Part shown: one piece after another, positions 49,720 through 61,132 of the stretch
How positions within the stretch are numbered: the stretch's first letter is position 1
How the letters are laid out: the number at the start of each line of letters is the position of its first letter
NCBI GenBank assembly: GCA_023653095.1
Contig: JAMNXP010000010.1
Location: 17,805-81,804 of the forward strand
Direction of reading: 5' to 3'
Length of the DNA: 64,000 nucleotides
Source: Bacteroidia bacterium
GTDB lineage: Bacteria; Bacteroidota; Bacteroidia; NS11-12g; UBA955
Position numbers and translations under genes: made by a program
Notes under the pieces: model-generated
The model's input: only the letters and a program-made list of their open reading frames with translations
Told to the model about the DNA's origin: nothing
The model's database searches: none

Positions 49720-51909
49720 ATGAAAATAAATAAATTATTAATCACATTGGTGTGCTGTATTTATAGCAGTAGCGCATCATCACAAATTATAGATACCACC
49801 GAAATAGAGTCATTTGACGAAATTTTAGTGTCCTCTCAACGGTTTGCTCAGAAAAGGAGTGAATCACCTCGACAAATAGAGGTTTTAACATCCAAAAGAT
49901 TGAATGAATTAGTTCCTGCCACTTTGGGGGATGCTTTAATTGCTTCGGGTAAGGTATTTGTGCAGAAAAGTCAAATGGGCGGTAGTAGTCCTGTACTTAG
50001 AGGATTTGAAGCCAGCAGAGTTTTGCTTTTGGTGGATGGAGTGAGAATGAACAATGCCACCTTTAGAGCTGGGCATTTGCAGGATATTATCACCGTTGAC
50101 CCATTTGTATTGGATCGGATGGAGATTAATTTCGGCAGCGGTTCTACCTTGTTTGGATCGGATGCCTTGGGTGGAGTGATTTTTCTGAAGACAAAGGATC
50201 CTCAATTGGGACAAAAGAAATGGTCTGGGAGTTTGAACTTGAGGTATTTAAGCAGCAGTAGTTCATTTATAATCAATGGCGGTGTTCAATACCAATCGCC
50301 TAAATTCGGATGGATATTGAATATGACTAGTAGCCAATTTGGTGATCTTCGAATGGGTTCGAGAAGTTATTATAAAGCGGATTCGAAATATGCAGAAATG
50401 CCAAGTTTTGTTGCCCAGCATAATGGAAGAGATACCGTCCTAACCAATAATGATCCTTTGATCCAAAGAGGAACGGGTTATTCGCAGAACGATGTATTTA
50501 CAAAGTTCAAGTTGAAAACAAAGAAATTGTATCATATTTTCAATATTCAGGGTTCTTATGCAGGTATCATTCCTAGGTACGATAGGATGTCACTTACAGA
50601 TAATCAGGGACGGTTTGGATTTGGACGTTGGGACTATGCGCCTCAGAATAGACAGTTATTTGCCTACACTCTACAAAACTTAATTGGTAATTCAAGATTG
50701 GTAATTGCCAATCAAAGAACTCAAGTTGGGAGAATTACTCGTCCCTACGGTAGTCCAACAGAAAGAACGCAATTAGATAGAGTATCTATGTGGACATTAA
50801 ACACTGATCGTCAAAATAAGTGGAGTGCATTTACTTTGAATTATGGTGCCGAATTTGTTTTTAATGACGTTGAGAGTATGGGTTCCAATAAAAATATCCT
50901 CAGCAGAGCAGAAAGCAAAGCCAAGGCAAGATATTCAGATTCAGGTGCACAAACCTATTCATCAGGAGTATTTGCCCAAGGAATTTATAAATGGAAAAAC
51001 ACGGTTGTTCAATCAGGATTGAGACTCACACATTATACGTTGCAAGCATTTTTTTCGGAGTCAAATTTGTGGAAACTGCCATACAATGAAATTTCGTTCA
51101 AGAACACTGGTTTGAGCTACGACTTTGGTTTGACCCAAAAGATGGGCGATTATATGATGTTGAAAGTGTCATACAATCAGGCATTTAGGAATCCAAATGT
51201 TGACGATATGACTAAGGTATTTGAATCGACAAGAGGCATAAAATTATTGATTCCTTCGCCCAATTTGGATGCTGAAGTTAGCAGAACGATAGACTTAGGT
51301 TGGGCCATTTCACACAAAAAATACGGCTCCGGTGAATTAGGGGTTTATCGATCGGCGGTTTCGAACTTGTTGCTGGATCAACCAGGGCAATTGAATGGAT
51401 CTGATTCTTTGCTTTGGGACGGCGCGATGACTAGAATTTATCAAATGGTCAATATTTCATCAGCCACCATTTTTGGATATTATGGAAATGCTCGTATTCG
51501 CATCTGGAAGGATATATGGGCAAACGGTAGTTACACATTCACGCAAGGCAGATTCATGAAGCTAGAAAATTCTGATGATGAGCCTCTTGATCACATACCA
51601 CCCGTGTTCGGACAATTGGCTTTGAGATACAACGCCTCAGAAGTGATTTTTTATGAAGCTCAATACTTGTTCAACGGCCGAAAATTAGCCAAAGACTACT
51701 CCAGTAGTGGCGAAGATAATGCCAATCAAAATCCACCCGGTGGTAATCCTCAATGGGGAATTTACAATATTCGAGTGGGTTATCAACGAAAGGGCCTTAT
51801 GCTGCAGTTGAGCGCGGAGAATTTGTTGGATCTCAGGTACCGATATTTTGCATCGGGCGTAACTGCATCAGGTCGTAGTGTAAATTTGAGCGCAGGATAT
51901 AGGTTTTGA
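49720..51909 (+). CDS. TonB-dependent outer-membrane receptor
   Basis: Plug domain (PVLRGFEASRVLLLVDGVRMNNATFRAGHLQDIITVDPFVLDRMEI) and C-terminal barrel ending in aromatic F. Confidence 0.92.
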   Translation: MKINKLLITLVCCIYSSSASSQIIDTTEIESFDEILVSSQRFAQKRSESPRQIEVLTSKRLNELVPATLGDALIASGKVFVQKSQMGGSSPVLRGFEASRVLLLVDGVRMNNATFRAGHLQDIITVDPFVLDRMEINFGSGSTLFGSDALGGVIFLKTKDPQLGQKKWSGSLNLRYLSSSSSFIINGGVQYQSPKFGWILNMTSSQFGDLRMGSRSYYKADSKYAEMPSFVAQHNGRDTVLTNNDPLIQRGTGYSQNDVFTKFKLKTKKLYHIFNIQGSYAGIIPRYDRMSLTDNQGRFGFGRWDYAPQNRQLFAYTLQNLIGNSRLVIANQRTQVGRITRPYGSPTERTQLDRVSMWTLNTDRQNKWSAFTLNYGAEFVFNDVESMGSNKNILSRAESKAKARYSDSGAQTYSSGVFAQGIYKWKNTVVQSGLRLTHYTLQAFFSESNLWKLPYNEISFKNTGLSYDFGLTQKMGDYMMLKVSYNQAFRNPNVDDMTKVFESTRGIKLLIPSPNLDAEVSRTIDLGWAISHKKYGSGELGVYRSAVSNLLLDQPGQLNGSDSLLWDGAMTRIYQMVNISSATIFGYYGNARIRIWKDIWANGSYTFTQGRFMKLENSDDEPLDHIPPVFGQLALRYNASEVIFYEAQYLFNGRKLAKDYSSSGEDNANQNPPGGNPQWGIYNIRVGYQRKGLMLQLSAENLLDLRYRYFASGVTASGRSVNLSAGYRF

Positions 51910-51933
51910 CGGCTTCGCTGGGGGAGGGAAATT

Positions 51934-52154
51934 GGTCCTTGGTCTTTGGTCTTTGGTCTTTGGTCTTTGGTCTTTGGTCTTTGGTCTTTGGCTGAGAGTT
52001 GAGAGCTGAGAACTCAGCGTTCAGCGGTCAGCTTTCAACTCTACTTCCCGGCTGATGGCTGACGGCTGATAGCTGAAGGCTGACTGCTGACCGCTGATCA
52101 CCGACCACCGACCACCGACCACCGATCACCGATCACCGACCACCGACCACCGAA
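51934..52154. repeat. Composite heptanucleotide repeat, locus 2: GGTCCTT (GGTCTTT)7 - inverted GCTGAG/CTCAGC middle - GGCTGAN heptads - (CACCGAY)7 CACCGAA
   Basis: Hand-parsed: 15 in-phase heptads, one short phase-breaking segment (about 52039-52049), then 15 in-phase heptads. Confidence 0.95.
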
Positions 52155-52160
52155 ATCCAA

Positions 52161-52457
52161 TCAAACAAACTGATTTAAAATGCCAATCAAACGATTTTTG
52201 TCTAATACCCCAGATTGGCGCCAGAGTTGTTTGCCCCGTTTGTATATCATCAATGTGGGTACACCGGTGATTTTGAGAGATTGTGCGACACTTTGATTTC
52301 GGTCAACGTCTATTTTGACCACTGTAGCCTTGTCGCCAATCTCTCGTTTTACTTGTTCTAAAATGGGAGCCATGACCTTGCATGGGCCACACCATTCAGC
52401 TGAAAAGTCAATCAATACAGGCTTTTCAGAGTTTATTAACTTTTGAAAAGAACTCAT
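52161..52457 (-). CDS. Thioredoxin
   Basis: VLIDFSAEWCGPCKVMAP, GVPTLMIYKRG. Confidence 0.93.
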   Translation of the reverse strand: MSSFQKLINSEKPVLIDFSAEWCGPCKVMAPILEQVKREIGDKATVVKIDVDRNQSVAQSLKITGVPTLMIYKRGKQLWRQSGVLDKNRLIGILNQFV

Positions 52458-52467
52458 ATTGATGGTT

Positions 52468-52779
52468 TTATTTTACGTAAGATCTTAGGCTCGTCCATGG
52501 ACCACCGTTGTAAACTTCGGTAAAACCTGCTTTGAGCAAAATTCCACGTGCGGAAGAACTGCGCATGCCTGATGCACAGCAAGTGATTACTGGCTTGTTT
52601 TTATTGATTTTTGAAACACTAGAAGCCAAACGATCCAAAGGAATGTTTTTTGATGCTTTTAAATGTCCGTTACTGTATTCAGAAGGAGTGCGAACGTCTA
52701 TGATTTGTGCTCCCTGACTGATAAGTTCGGCGAAATCTACCGATTTCTTCTTGCCAAACAACGATGATAAAATTCCCAT
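52468..52779 (-). CDS. Rhodanese-like domain protein
   Basis: GAQIIDVRTPSEYSNGHLKASKNIPL, CCASGMRSSSA. Confidence 0.92.
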   Translation of the reverse strand: MGILSSLFGKKKSVDFAELISQGAQIIDVRTPSEYSNGHLKASKNIPLDRLASSVSKINKNKPVITCCASGMRSSSARGILLKAGFTEVYNGGPWTSLRSYVK

Positions 52780-52824
52780 ACTACAAAGTTCGGCAGAGTT
52801 ACCTCAATCAATTGGTGACAATTC

Positions 52825-54969
52825 TCACAATGAAATATTCAACTCCTTCAGTATATGATCTGCTTCTGATACGTATTTCAACACATAAATAACGTATCTA
52901 ATGTCGCATCCAATGCTTCGGCTATATTTTTCATTCCAAGCAAAATCATTGATGGTTGCCGTGAAGCTTCGGTCAAAGTTGATGCCAATCAACTCTCCGC
53001 GGTCATTCAATACCGGACTTCCCGAGTTACCGCCGGTCGTATCCATATTGTAAAGTATACCAACCACAACTTTGCCCGTTTTGGGGTCTTTGAAAATCTG
53101 AGGAATGTTCTCTTTGCGAAGTTTATCTGCCACCATCTGCGGAAGTCTATAGTCGTTTGAAGTATTTGCTTTTTCAAAGATTCCGTCCAAAGAAGTGTAA
53201 GGTGAATGATGCTCTCCGTCATTGGGAGAGTAAGATCTTATGTAACCGTAGGTCAATCTGAGCGTGCTGTTTGCATCTGGAATAAACTGCGATTGAAGCA
53301 GCTTCTCGCGCAAACTAATGTAGCGGGGCATGAGTTTGGTTAGCTCTAAACCGGTGTTTGACCAAACCAATTTTGCATTATTAATATCTGCTTGTAATTC
53401 TGCTAAAATAAGCAACAGAGCGTCTTTTTTGTAGTTGAATTTCTGGGGACTTTTTTTCCATTCAGCCAAAATGGCCTCAGGTGATTTTGAGCCCATAAAA
53501 AGACTTTTGTGAAGCAGCTTTTTTCCGTCTGCGTTTAGTCCTTGTTGGTTGCCATATTTAAAGGATGACTTTCCAGACAAACAAACAATTTTATAGAGGT
53601 CATCAAGAATAGATTCAACCACATGCTGTTCCATTTTCCAATCAATCACCTTTAGAGATTTTTCAGCATCAGCCATAATCTCGGAATTTAAAGGTTGCGT
53701 TTTTTCATTTTGAATACGCAAAAGGACATTTCCAATATGTCCAATCTTTGATTGGTTGTCTAAGAACGTGCTGTATAAATACAACTTGCCAATCTGCGTT
53801 TTTAAGGCCCAACTTTTTTCAATTTCAGCCATGGTGGTTTTTGCGAATTCGTATTCGCGGGGTTGAGTCTCAGCGTTATAGATGCTCTTTAATTGGGCAT
53901 CTTGAGATAAACGTTGAGCAACCACATCGGTTCTGCGAAGTCCTTGAATTTTACCACGATAGTTCTTCTCAGTGTTTTCCATTCCTTGAATGGTTCCGGC
54001 AAACGCCAAACGTTTATTTACATCACCGTCGGAGTATTCTTTCATCCAATCAATGTACTGCTTGTAAAATTGTTGAATAACTGGCAGCTGCACTTCTTGC
54101 TGAAACTTCAAATAAGATCCGCTTTCATGTCTAAACGTTCTTCCTGGATATCCCATAATAAACACAAAATCACCTTCTTTGGTGCCATTGGGATTGATTT
54201 TAAGGGTATTTTTAGGCTTATAAGGGATATTGTCTTTGTTGTAGGGAGCAGGTTTACCGTCTTTTCCAACATAGGCACGAACCAAGCTGAAATCACCGTT
54301 GTGACGAGGCCATTCCCAGTTATCAGAATCGCCGCCAAACTGTCCAACGGTCAACGGCGGAGCCATAACCAATCGAACATCCTTGAGTAAAACATATCTG
54401 AACAAAGTGTAGCTCTTGCCTACAAACATTTCCGATACTTCAATATCGAGTTCCGGGTTTGCCTTTTGCTCGCGTTCGGTGATGGTTTTTATGTTCGCAG
54501 CGATGGTCATTAAACGCGTTTTGGCATCCGTGTTTTCATCGAGTCCTTTGAGAACTTCATCTGAAACATCTTCATAACTTTGGGTGATGCGGCAGGGCAT
54601 TGAAACGGGTAATTCAGCCGATTTATCTCCTGCAACAAAACCATCTTCTAGATAGTTATGATCTTTGTTGCTCAAACGTGCAACGTTCCCGTAAACACAG
54701 TGGTGATTGGTGATAATAAGTCCCTCCTCAGAAATAAATGAGCCCGTACAGCCTCCAACTCGCACCAGGGCATCGGTTAGCGACACACCAGAGGGATTGA
54801 AAATCTGATCTGCTTCGAGTTTGATTCCCGCATTTTTAAGATCATTAATATTCAGGTAGTTCAACGGGAACATGCCTTCTTCTGGTTTGAATGAGATTTG
54901 TGATAAACCCACAATCAATAAACTAGTCGCTGAAAATACTTGCGCAAAACGCGAAAAAAATCTGTTCAT
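52825..54969 (-). CDS. S46 family serine peptidase (dipeptidyl-peptidase 7/11-like)
   Basis: GGCTGSFISEEGLIITNHHCVYG, GDSDNWEWPRHNGDFSLVRAYVG, TTGGNSGSPVLNDRGELIGINFDR. Confidence 0.95.
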   Translation of the reverse strand: MNRFFSRFAQVFSATSLLIVGLSQISFKPEEGMFPLNYLNINDLKNAGIKLEADQIFNPSGVSLTDALVRVGGCTGSFISEEGLIITNHHCVYGNVARLSNKDHNYLEDGFVAGDKSAELPVSMPCRITQSYEDVSDEVLKGLDENTDAKTRLMTIAANIKTITEREQKANPELDIEVSEMFVGKSYTLFRYVLLKDVRLVMAPPLTVGQFGGDSDNWEWPRHNGDFSLVRAYVGKDGKPAPYNKDNIPYKPKNTLKINPNGTKEGDFVFIMGYPGRTFRHESGSYLKFQQEVQLPVIQQFYKQYIDWMKEYSDGDVNKRLAFAGTIQGMENTEKNYRGKIQGLRRTDVVAQRLSQDAQLKSIYNAETQPREYEFAKTTMAEIEKSWALKTQIGKLYLYSTFLDNQSKIGHIGNVLLRIQNEKTQPLNSEIMADAEKSLKVIDWKMEQHVVESILDDLYKIVCLSGKSSFKYGNQQGLNADGKKLLHKSLFMGSKSPEAILAEWKKSPQKFNYKKDALLLILAELQADINNAKLVWSNTGLELTKLMPRYISLREKLLQSQFIPDANSTLRLTYGYIRSYSPNDGEHHSPYTSLDGIFEKANTSNDYRLPQMVADKLRKENIPQIFKDPKTGKVVVGILYNMDTTGGNSGSPVLNDRGELIGINFDRSFTATINDFAWNEKYSRSIGCDIRYVIYVLKYVSEADHILKELNISL

Positions 54970-55017
54970 TCCTACAAAACTAAACTTTGAGCCGTAGTTT
55001 TAACAATAATTCCCGAG

Positions 55018-55025
55018 TATTTTTG
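55018..55025 (+). promoter_or_regulatory. -7 element TATTTTTG upstream of the TerC-family gene
   Basis: TAnnTTTG match, 7 nt before ATG 55033; no TTG at the right spacing. Confidence 0.4.
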
Positions 55026-55032
55026 CAAATCA

Positions 55033-56073
55033 ATGGGAGAATCTTTTATTACCTCGCTAATTTTTATTGTAATCATTCTATCGGCATTGTTTCTAGATCT
55101 AGGCTTGTTAAGCGGAGAGTCTGCCACCAAGCCCACGTTTAAGCAAAGCGCATTGAGGAGTGCTGGGTGGTTTGGACTAGGTTTGTTATCTGTTCTAGGG
55201 GTTTATTATTTCTCTCCTCAATTGCATGCCATACATGATTTTTCAGGCCTGCAGAAGTATGCATCCGTTCACGGAAATAGCTTCACCATAACCAATGAGT
55301 TGAAGCAATCCATGCACAATTTTCAAACGGCTTCAGCTCTAGCATATTTATCGGGATTCCTGTTAGAATATGCCTTGAGTATAGACAACCTGTTTGTGAT
55401 GTTGCTGATATTGAAGTCCTTCAAAATAGAAGAAAAACACGAACGAAAAATCTTGGTTTGGGGTGTATTAGGTGCCATGATTTTGAGATTCATCTTTGTT
55501 TACTTGGGGAGTGCAGCCATTCAACAATTTCATTGGGTGCTGTATGTATTTGGAGCTTTCTTGATGTTCTCAGGAGTTAAAATGCTTATGCACCAAGAAG
55601 ATGAAGAATTGGATACTGAAAATCATTTTGTGATGAGATGGGTGAAAAAAATCATGCCTGTAACCAACGTGTCTACTGATCGCGGAAATTTTTTCATCAA
55701 AGAAAACGGTAAATGGCACGCCACCATTTTATTTGTAGTTCTGATCATTATTGAATTAACCGACGTGGTTTTTGCGGTAGATAGCGTACCTGCGGTATTT
55801 GGTGTTACCACAGATCCATATTTGGTTTTCTTCAGCAATATCTTCGCTCTTTTGGGATTGAGAAGCCTTTATTTCTTGATTGGATATGGAATTGATAAAT
55901 TCTATGCCCTGAAATATGGATTGTCTATCATATTGGTATACATAGGGTTGAAAATGCTATTAGAGGATTATTTTCACAAACTTGGGTTTTCACATTTTCA
56001 TAATTTAATCATTATTGTGGGAATATTGGCTGCGAGTATTTTCTTCTCAATAATTAGACCCAAGGAACATTGA
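55033..56073 (+). CDS. TerC family integral membrane protein
   Basis: ALSIDNLFVMLLILKSF, ELTDVVFAVDSVPAVFGVTTDPYLVFFSNIFALLGLRSLYF. Confidence 0.93.
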   Translation: MGESFITSLIFIVIILSALFLDLGLLSGESATKPTFKQSALRSAGWFGLGLLSVLGVYYFSPQLHAIHDFSGLQKYASVHGNSFTITNELKQSMHNFQTASALAYLSGFLLEYALSIDNLFVMLLILKSFKIEEKHERKILVWGVLGAMILRFIFVYLGSAAIQQFHWVLYVFGAFLMFSGVKMLMHQEDEELDTENHFVMRWVKKIMPVTNVSTDRGNFFIKENGKWHATILFVVLIIIELTDVVFAVDSVPAVFGVTTDPYLVFFSNIFALLGLRSLYFLIGYGIDKFYALKYGLSIILVYIGLKMLLEDYFHKLGFSHFHNLIIIVGILAASIFFSIIRPKEH

Positions 56074-56114
56074 TTAAATTGTAAATCGATGTTTTTTTTG
56101 TAATTTGCCCCGCT

Positions 56115-56453
56115 ATGGAACAACAAAAAATCGACCTTTTTATCGCAAACAACTCAAAGTATTTTGATACTTCGAAAATGCCCATGCTTGTCGAGCGTTT
56201 GAAACAAATGGATGATGATAAGTGGATGCTCATCAACTCAATTCAGTACAAAGACCCTTCCAATTTATTGATTTTTTCTATTTTGGGCGGTACTTTAGGA
56301 ATTGACCGTTTTGTTTTGGGCGATACCGGTTTAGGTATTGGCAAATTGCTAACCATGGGTGGTTGTGGAATATGGGCTATTGTAGATTGGTTCATGATTC
56401 AAGATGCAGCTAGAAATAAGAATTGGGATTTGATACAAATGCATTTGTATTGA
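56115..56453 (+). CDS. TM2 domain-containing protein
   Basis: LLIFSILGGTLGIDRFVLGDTGLGIGKLLTMGGCGIWAIVDWFMI. Confidence 0.88.
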   Translation: MEQQKIDLFIANNSKYFDTSKMPMLVERLKQMDDDKWMLINSIQYKDPSNLLIFSILGGTLGIDRFVLGDTGLGIGKLLTMGGCGIWAIVDWFMIQDAARNKNWDLIQMHLY

Positions 56454-56462
56454 TAACATTTC

Positions 56463-56897
56463 ATGCCAAAAATCACCTTTGAACATATTTCTGAAGGAGA
56501 TCGAGAGAAAGCCTCGAACTCTTACGTGATGTCAGTGGTAGCAATTGTTGCTGGGCTGCCTTTGCCTATTGTTAATCTAATTGCTACCTTGATTTTCTTT
56601 TTAGGGAATAGAAGGTCTAGTCCATTTGTAAGATGGCATTGTACTCAGGCCTTGTTGAGTCAAGCCGTACTTTTTCTTTTGAATACCCGCGGATTCTGGT
56701 GGACCATCAGCATATTGTTTTGGGATGAACCCATTTCAAATGAATACATTGGATATATGATTGGTATTGGAATGCTTAATTTGGTCGAGTTTTTTGCGAC
56801 CATTGTCGCTGCGGTTCAAGTGAGAAAAGGAAAACACCTAAGATTGTGGCTGTTTGCTGATTTAACCGATACTTTTTTCAAAAAAAATGATGAATAA
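56463..56897 (+). CDS. DUF4870-like membrane protein
   Basis: FVRWHCTQALLSQAV plus three hydrophobic segments. Confidence 0.6.
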   Translation: MPKITFEHISEGDREKASNSYVMSVVAIVAGLPLPIVNLIATLIFFLGNRRSSPFVRWHCTQALLSQAVLFLLNTRGFWWTISILFWDEPISNEYIGYMIGIGMLNLVEFFATIVAAVQVRKGKHLRLWLFADLTDTFFKKNDE

Positions 56898-57681
56898 AAC
56901 GCTTTTCCGGTTTTTGCTGATTGCCTTAATTGGTATGGCTATTTATGCTGGACTTAAAGAAATTCCTTGGAAAAAGATATTCCACATCGATGATGTAAAT
57001 ATTGAAATTGGTAAGGAGTTTGGCGATCAAATGTGGGACGCTATCCAACAGCAAGAAACCCTAGATACCAATGAAAGGAACAATCATTTGGTAGATACTT
57101 TGGTAGATATCATTTGTTTGCAAACCGGAGGAAATAAGGGCAAAGGGAATCAACTCAAACGTGAAGATTTTAAGGTACATGTGATTGTTAAAGATCAGGT
57201 AAATGCTTTTGCGATGCCTGGCGGACATTTGGTGGTGCACACCGGCCTGATTGAAGCTTGTGAATCACCCGAACAACTCGCTGGAGTGTTGGCCCATGAA
57301 ATGATTCACATCACCGAAGAGCACGTTATAAAAAAACTGATTAAGGAAGTTGGATTAGGGGTGTTGGCCTCCATTGTAGGGGGGAACGGTGAAATAGTGA
57401 GAGAAGTTCTAAGACATCTGAGTTCTACTGCTTATGATAGAAGTTTGGAAAAAGAAGCAGATCTGAAAGGTGCCGAACTCTTGCACAATGTGAGCATCAA
57501 TCCCGAGGGAATGGCTGAATTTATGGATTACATGGCAAATTTACCTGAGAGTAAGGCTATGGAAAACCTCGATTGGCTGAGTACCCATCCTGATTCTAAA
57601 GATCGAGCGAAAGACATCCGCGAAGCGGCCAAGAATTTTGGTCCGAATAAGAAATACACTAAATTGAATGTGGGTTTCTAA
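56890..57681 (+). CDS. M48 family metallopeptidase
   Basis: LAGVLAHEMIHITEEH HExxH motif, EKEADLKGAELL; start 56887 or 56890. Confidence 0.92.
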   Translation: MNKTLFRFLLIALIGMAIYAGLKEIPWKKIFHIDDVNIEIGKEFGDQMWDAIQQQETLDTNERNNHLVDTLVDIICLQTGGNKGKGNQLKREDFKVHVIVKDQVNAFAMPGGHLVVHTGLIEACESPEQLAGVLAHEMIHITEEHVIKKLIKEVGLGVLASIVGGNGEIVREVLRHLSSTAYDRSLEKEADLKGAELLHNVSINPEGMAEFMDYMANLPESKAMENLDWLSTHPDSKDRAKDIREAAKNFGPNKKYTKLNVGF

Positions 57682-57722
57682 ATGCAATGTGCATAACAAT
57701 TTTTTCATAAAAGATTGTTCGA

Positions 57723-60154
<2,432 letters not shown>

Positions 60155-60165
60155 TCTTTCGTTTT

Positions 60166-60846
60166 ATGTTCCAAATTGAGTGGCTTCTAACCTTCGGTTT
60201 TATTGCTTATCTGCTGGGTTCTATTCCCAATGCAGTATGGATTGGCAAAGCCTTTTTTGGTAAAGATGTTCGTGATTATGGAAGCGGAAACGCAGGAGCT
60301 ACAAATGTATTCCGTGTTTTAGGAAAAGGCCCAGGTACCGTAGTTTTATTACTGGATATTCTAAAGGGATTTTTAGCAGCAAAACTGGTGATTGGTTATG
60401 AATATTTTCAAAACCCTGAAATCTCTCAAATTGGAGATTACCAAAAGGTCAATCTTATGTTGGGATATGGTATGGCTGCTGTTTTGGGACATCTATTCCC
60501 CATCTTTGCCGGATTTAGAGGAGGAAAGGGTATTGCCACCTTGGGCGGTTTAATCATTGCCATTAATTTTTGGATCGCTCTCATTGCTATTGGGCTTTTC
60601 TTGTTGATTCTATTTTCAACCCGTTTTGTGAGTGTCGGTTCCATGCTTGCAGGGTTGAGTATTCCAGTTCTTTTTGTGAAGATCTTTGGAATTGAACATC
60701 CCGAATACAAACAACCCACAGTGATTGCTTTTACGATTGCAATATCAGTGTTGGTGGTTTATACTCACCGAAAAAATATCCAAAGGCTCATCCAAGGAAA
60801 CGAAAACAAAGCTAAATTGTTACCTAAACACAGAAATCATGCTTAA
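60166..60846 (+). CDS. plsY: Glycerol-3-phosphate acyltransferase PlsY
   Basis: YLLGSIPNAVWIGKAFFGKDVRDYGSGNAGATNVFRVLGK, GFRGGKGIATLGG. Confidence 0.95.
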   Translation: MFQIEWLLTFGFIAYLLGSIPNAVWIGKAFFGKDVRDYGSGNAGATNVFRVLGKGPGTVVLLLDILKGFLAAKLVIGYEYFQNPEISQIGDYQKVNLMLGYGMAAVLGHLFPIFAGFRGGKGIATLGGLIIAINFWIALIAIGLFLLILFSTRFVSVGSMLAGLSIPVLFVKIFGIEHPEYKQPTVIAFTIAISVLVVYTHRKNIQRLIQGNENKAKLLPKHRNHA

Positions 60847-61132
60847 CAATTACGATTTAGAAGAATCCATCCAAGCCCTGCTTGCAAACAGCAGAACCAG
60901 CGATTGGTCTATCGTTCTGTATAATGACGAAGTAAACACGTTTGATTGGGTGATTGATTGCTTAGTGAAATACTGCGGACACGACGAAATACAAGCAGAA
61001 CAATGCGCTTGGTTTGTGCATACAAAAGGTAAATACGCTGTTAAAAAAGGTCCGCAACAATCCCTGAAGCCTATTTGTCAAACATTGATCGAAAAAGGAC
61101 TGTCGGCCGTTTTAGAATCAGAATATGAATAA
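60839..61132 (+). CDS. clpS: ClpS-family adaptor protein
   Basis: WSIVLYNDEVNTFDWVIDCLVKYCGHDEIQAEQCAWFVHTKGKYAVKKG; ATG 60839 preferred to the track start 60725. Confidence 0.88.
   Translation: MLNNYDLEESIQALLANSRTSDWSIVLYNDEVNTFDWVIDCLVKYCGHDEIQAEQCAWFVHTKGKYAVKKGPQQSLKPICQTLIEKGLSAVLESEYE

Noticed and set aside
51934-52154. Insertion sequence or MITE remnant
   Set aside because: No transposase fragment, terminal inverted repeats or obvious target-site duplication; the element is a heptad array. Mobility cannot be judged without other copies.
60725-60838. N-terminal extension of the clpS ORF
   Set aside because: It lies within plsY in another frame; the ClpS-like sequence begins at ATG 60839.
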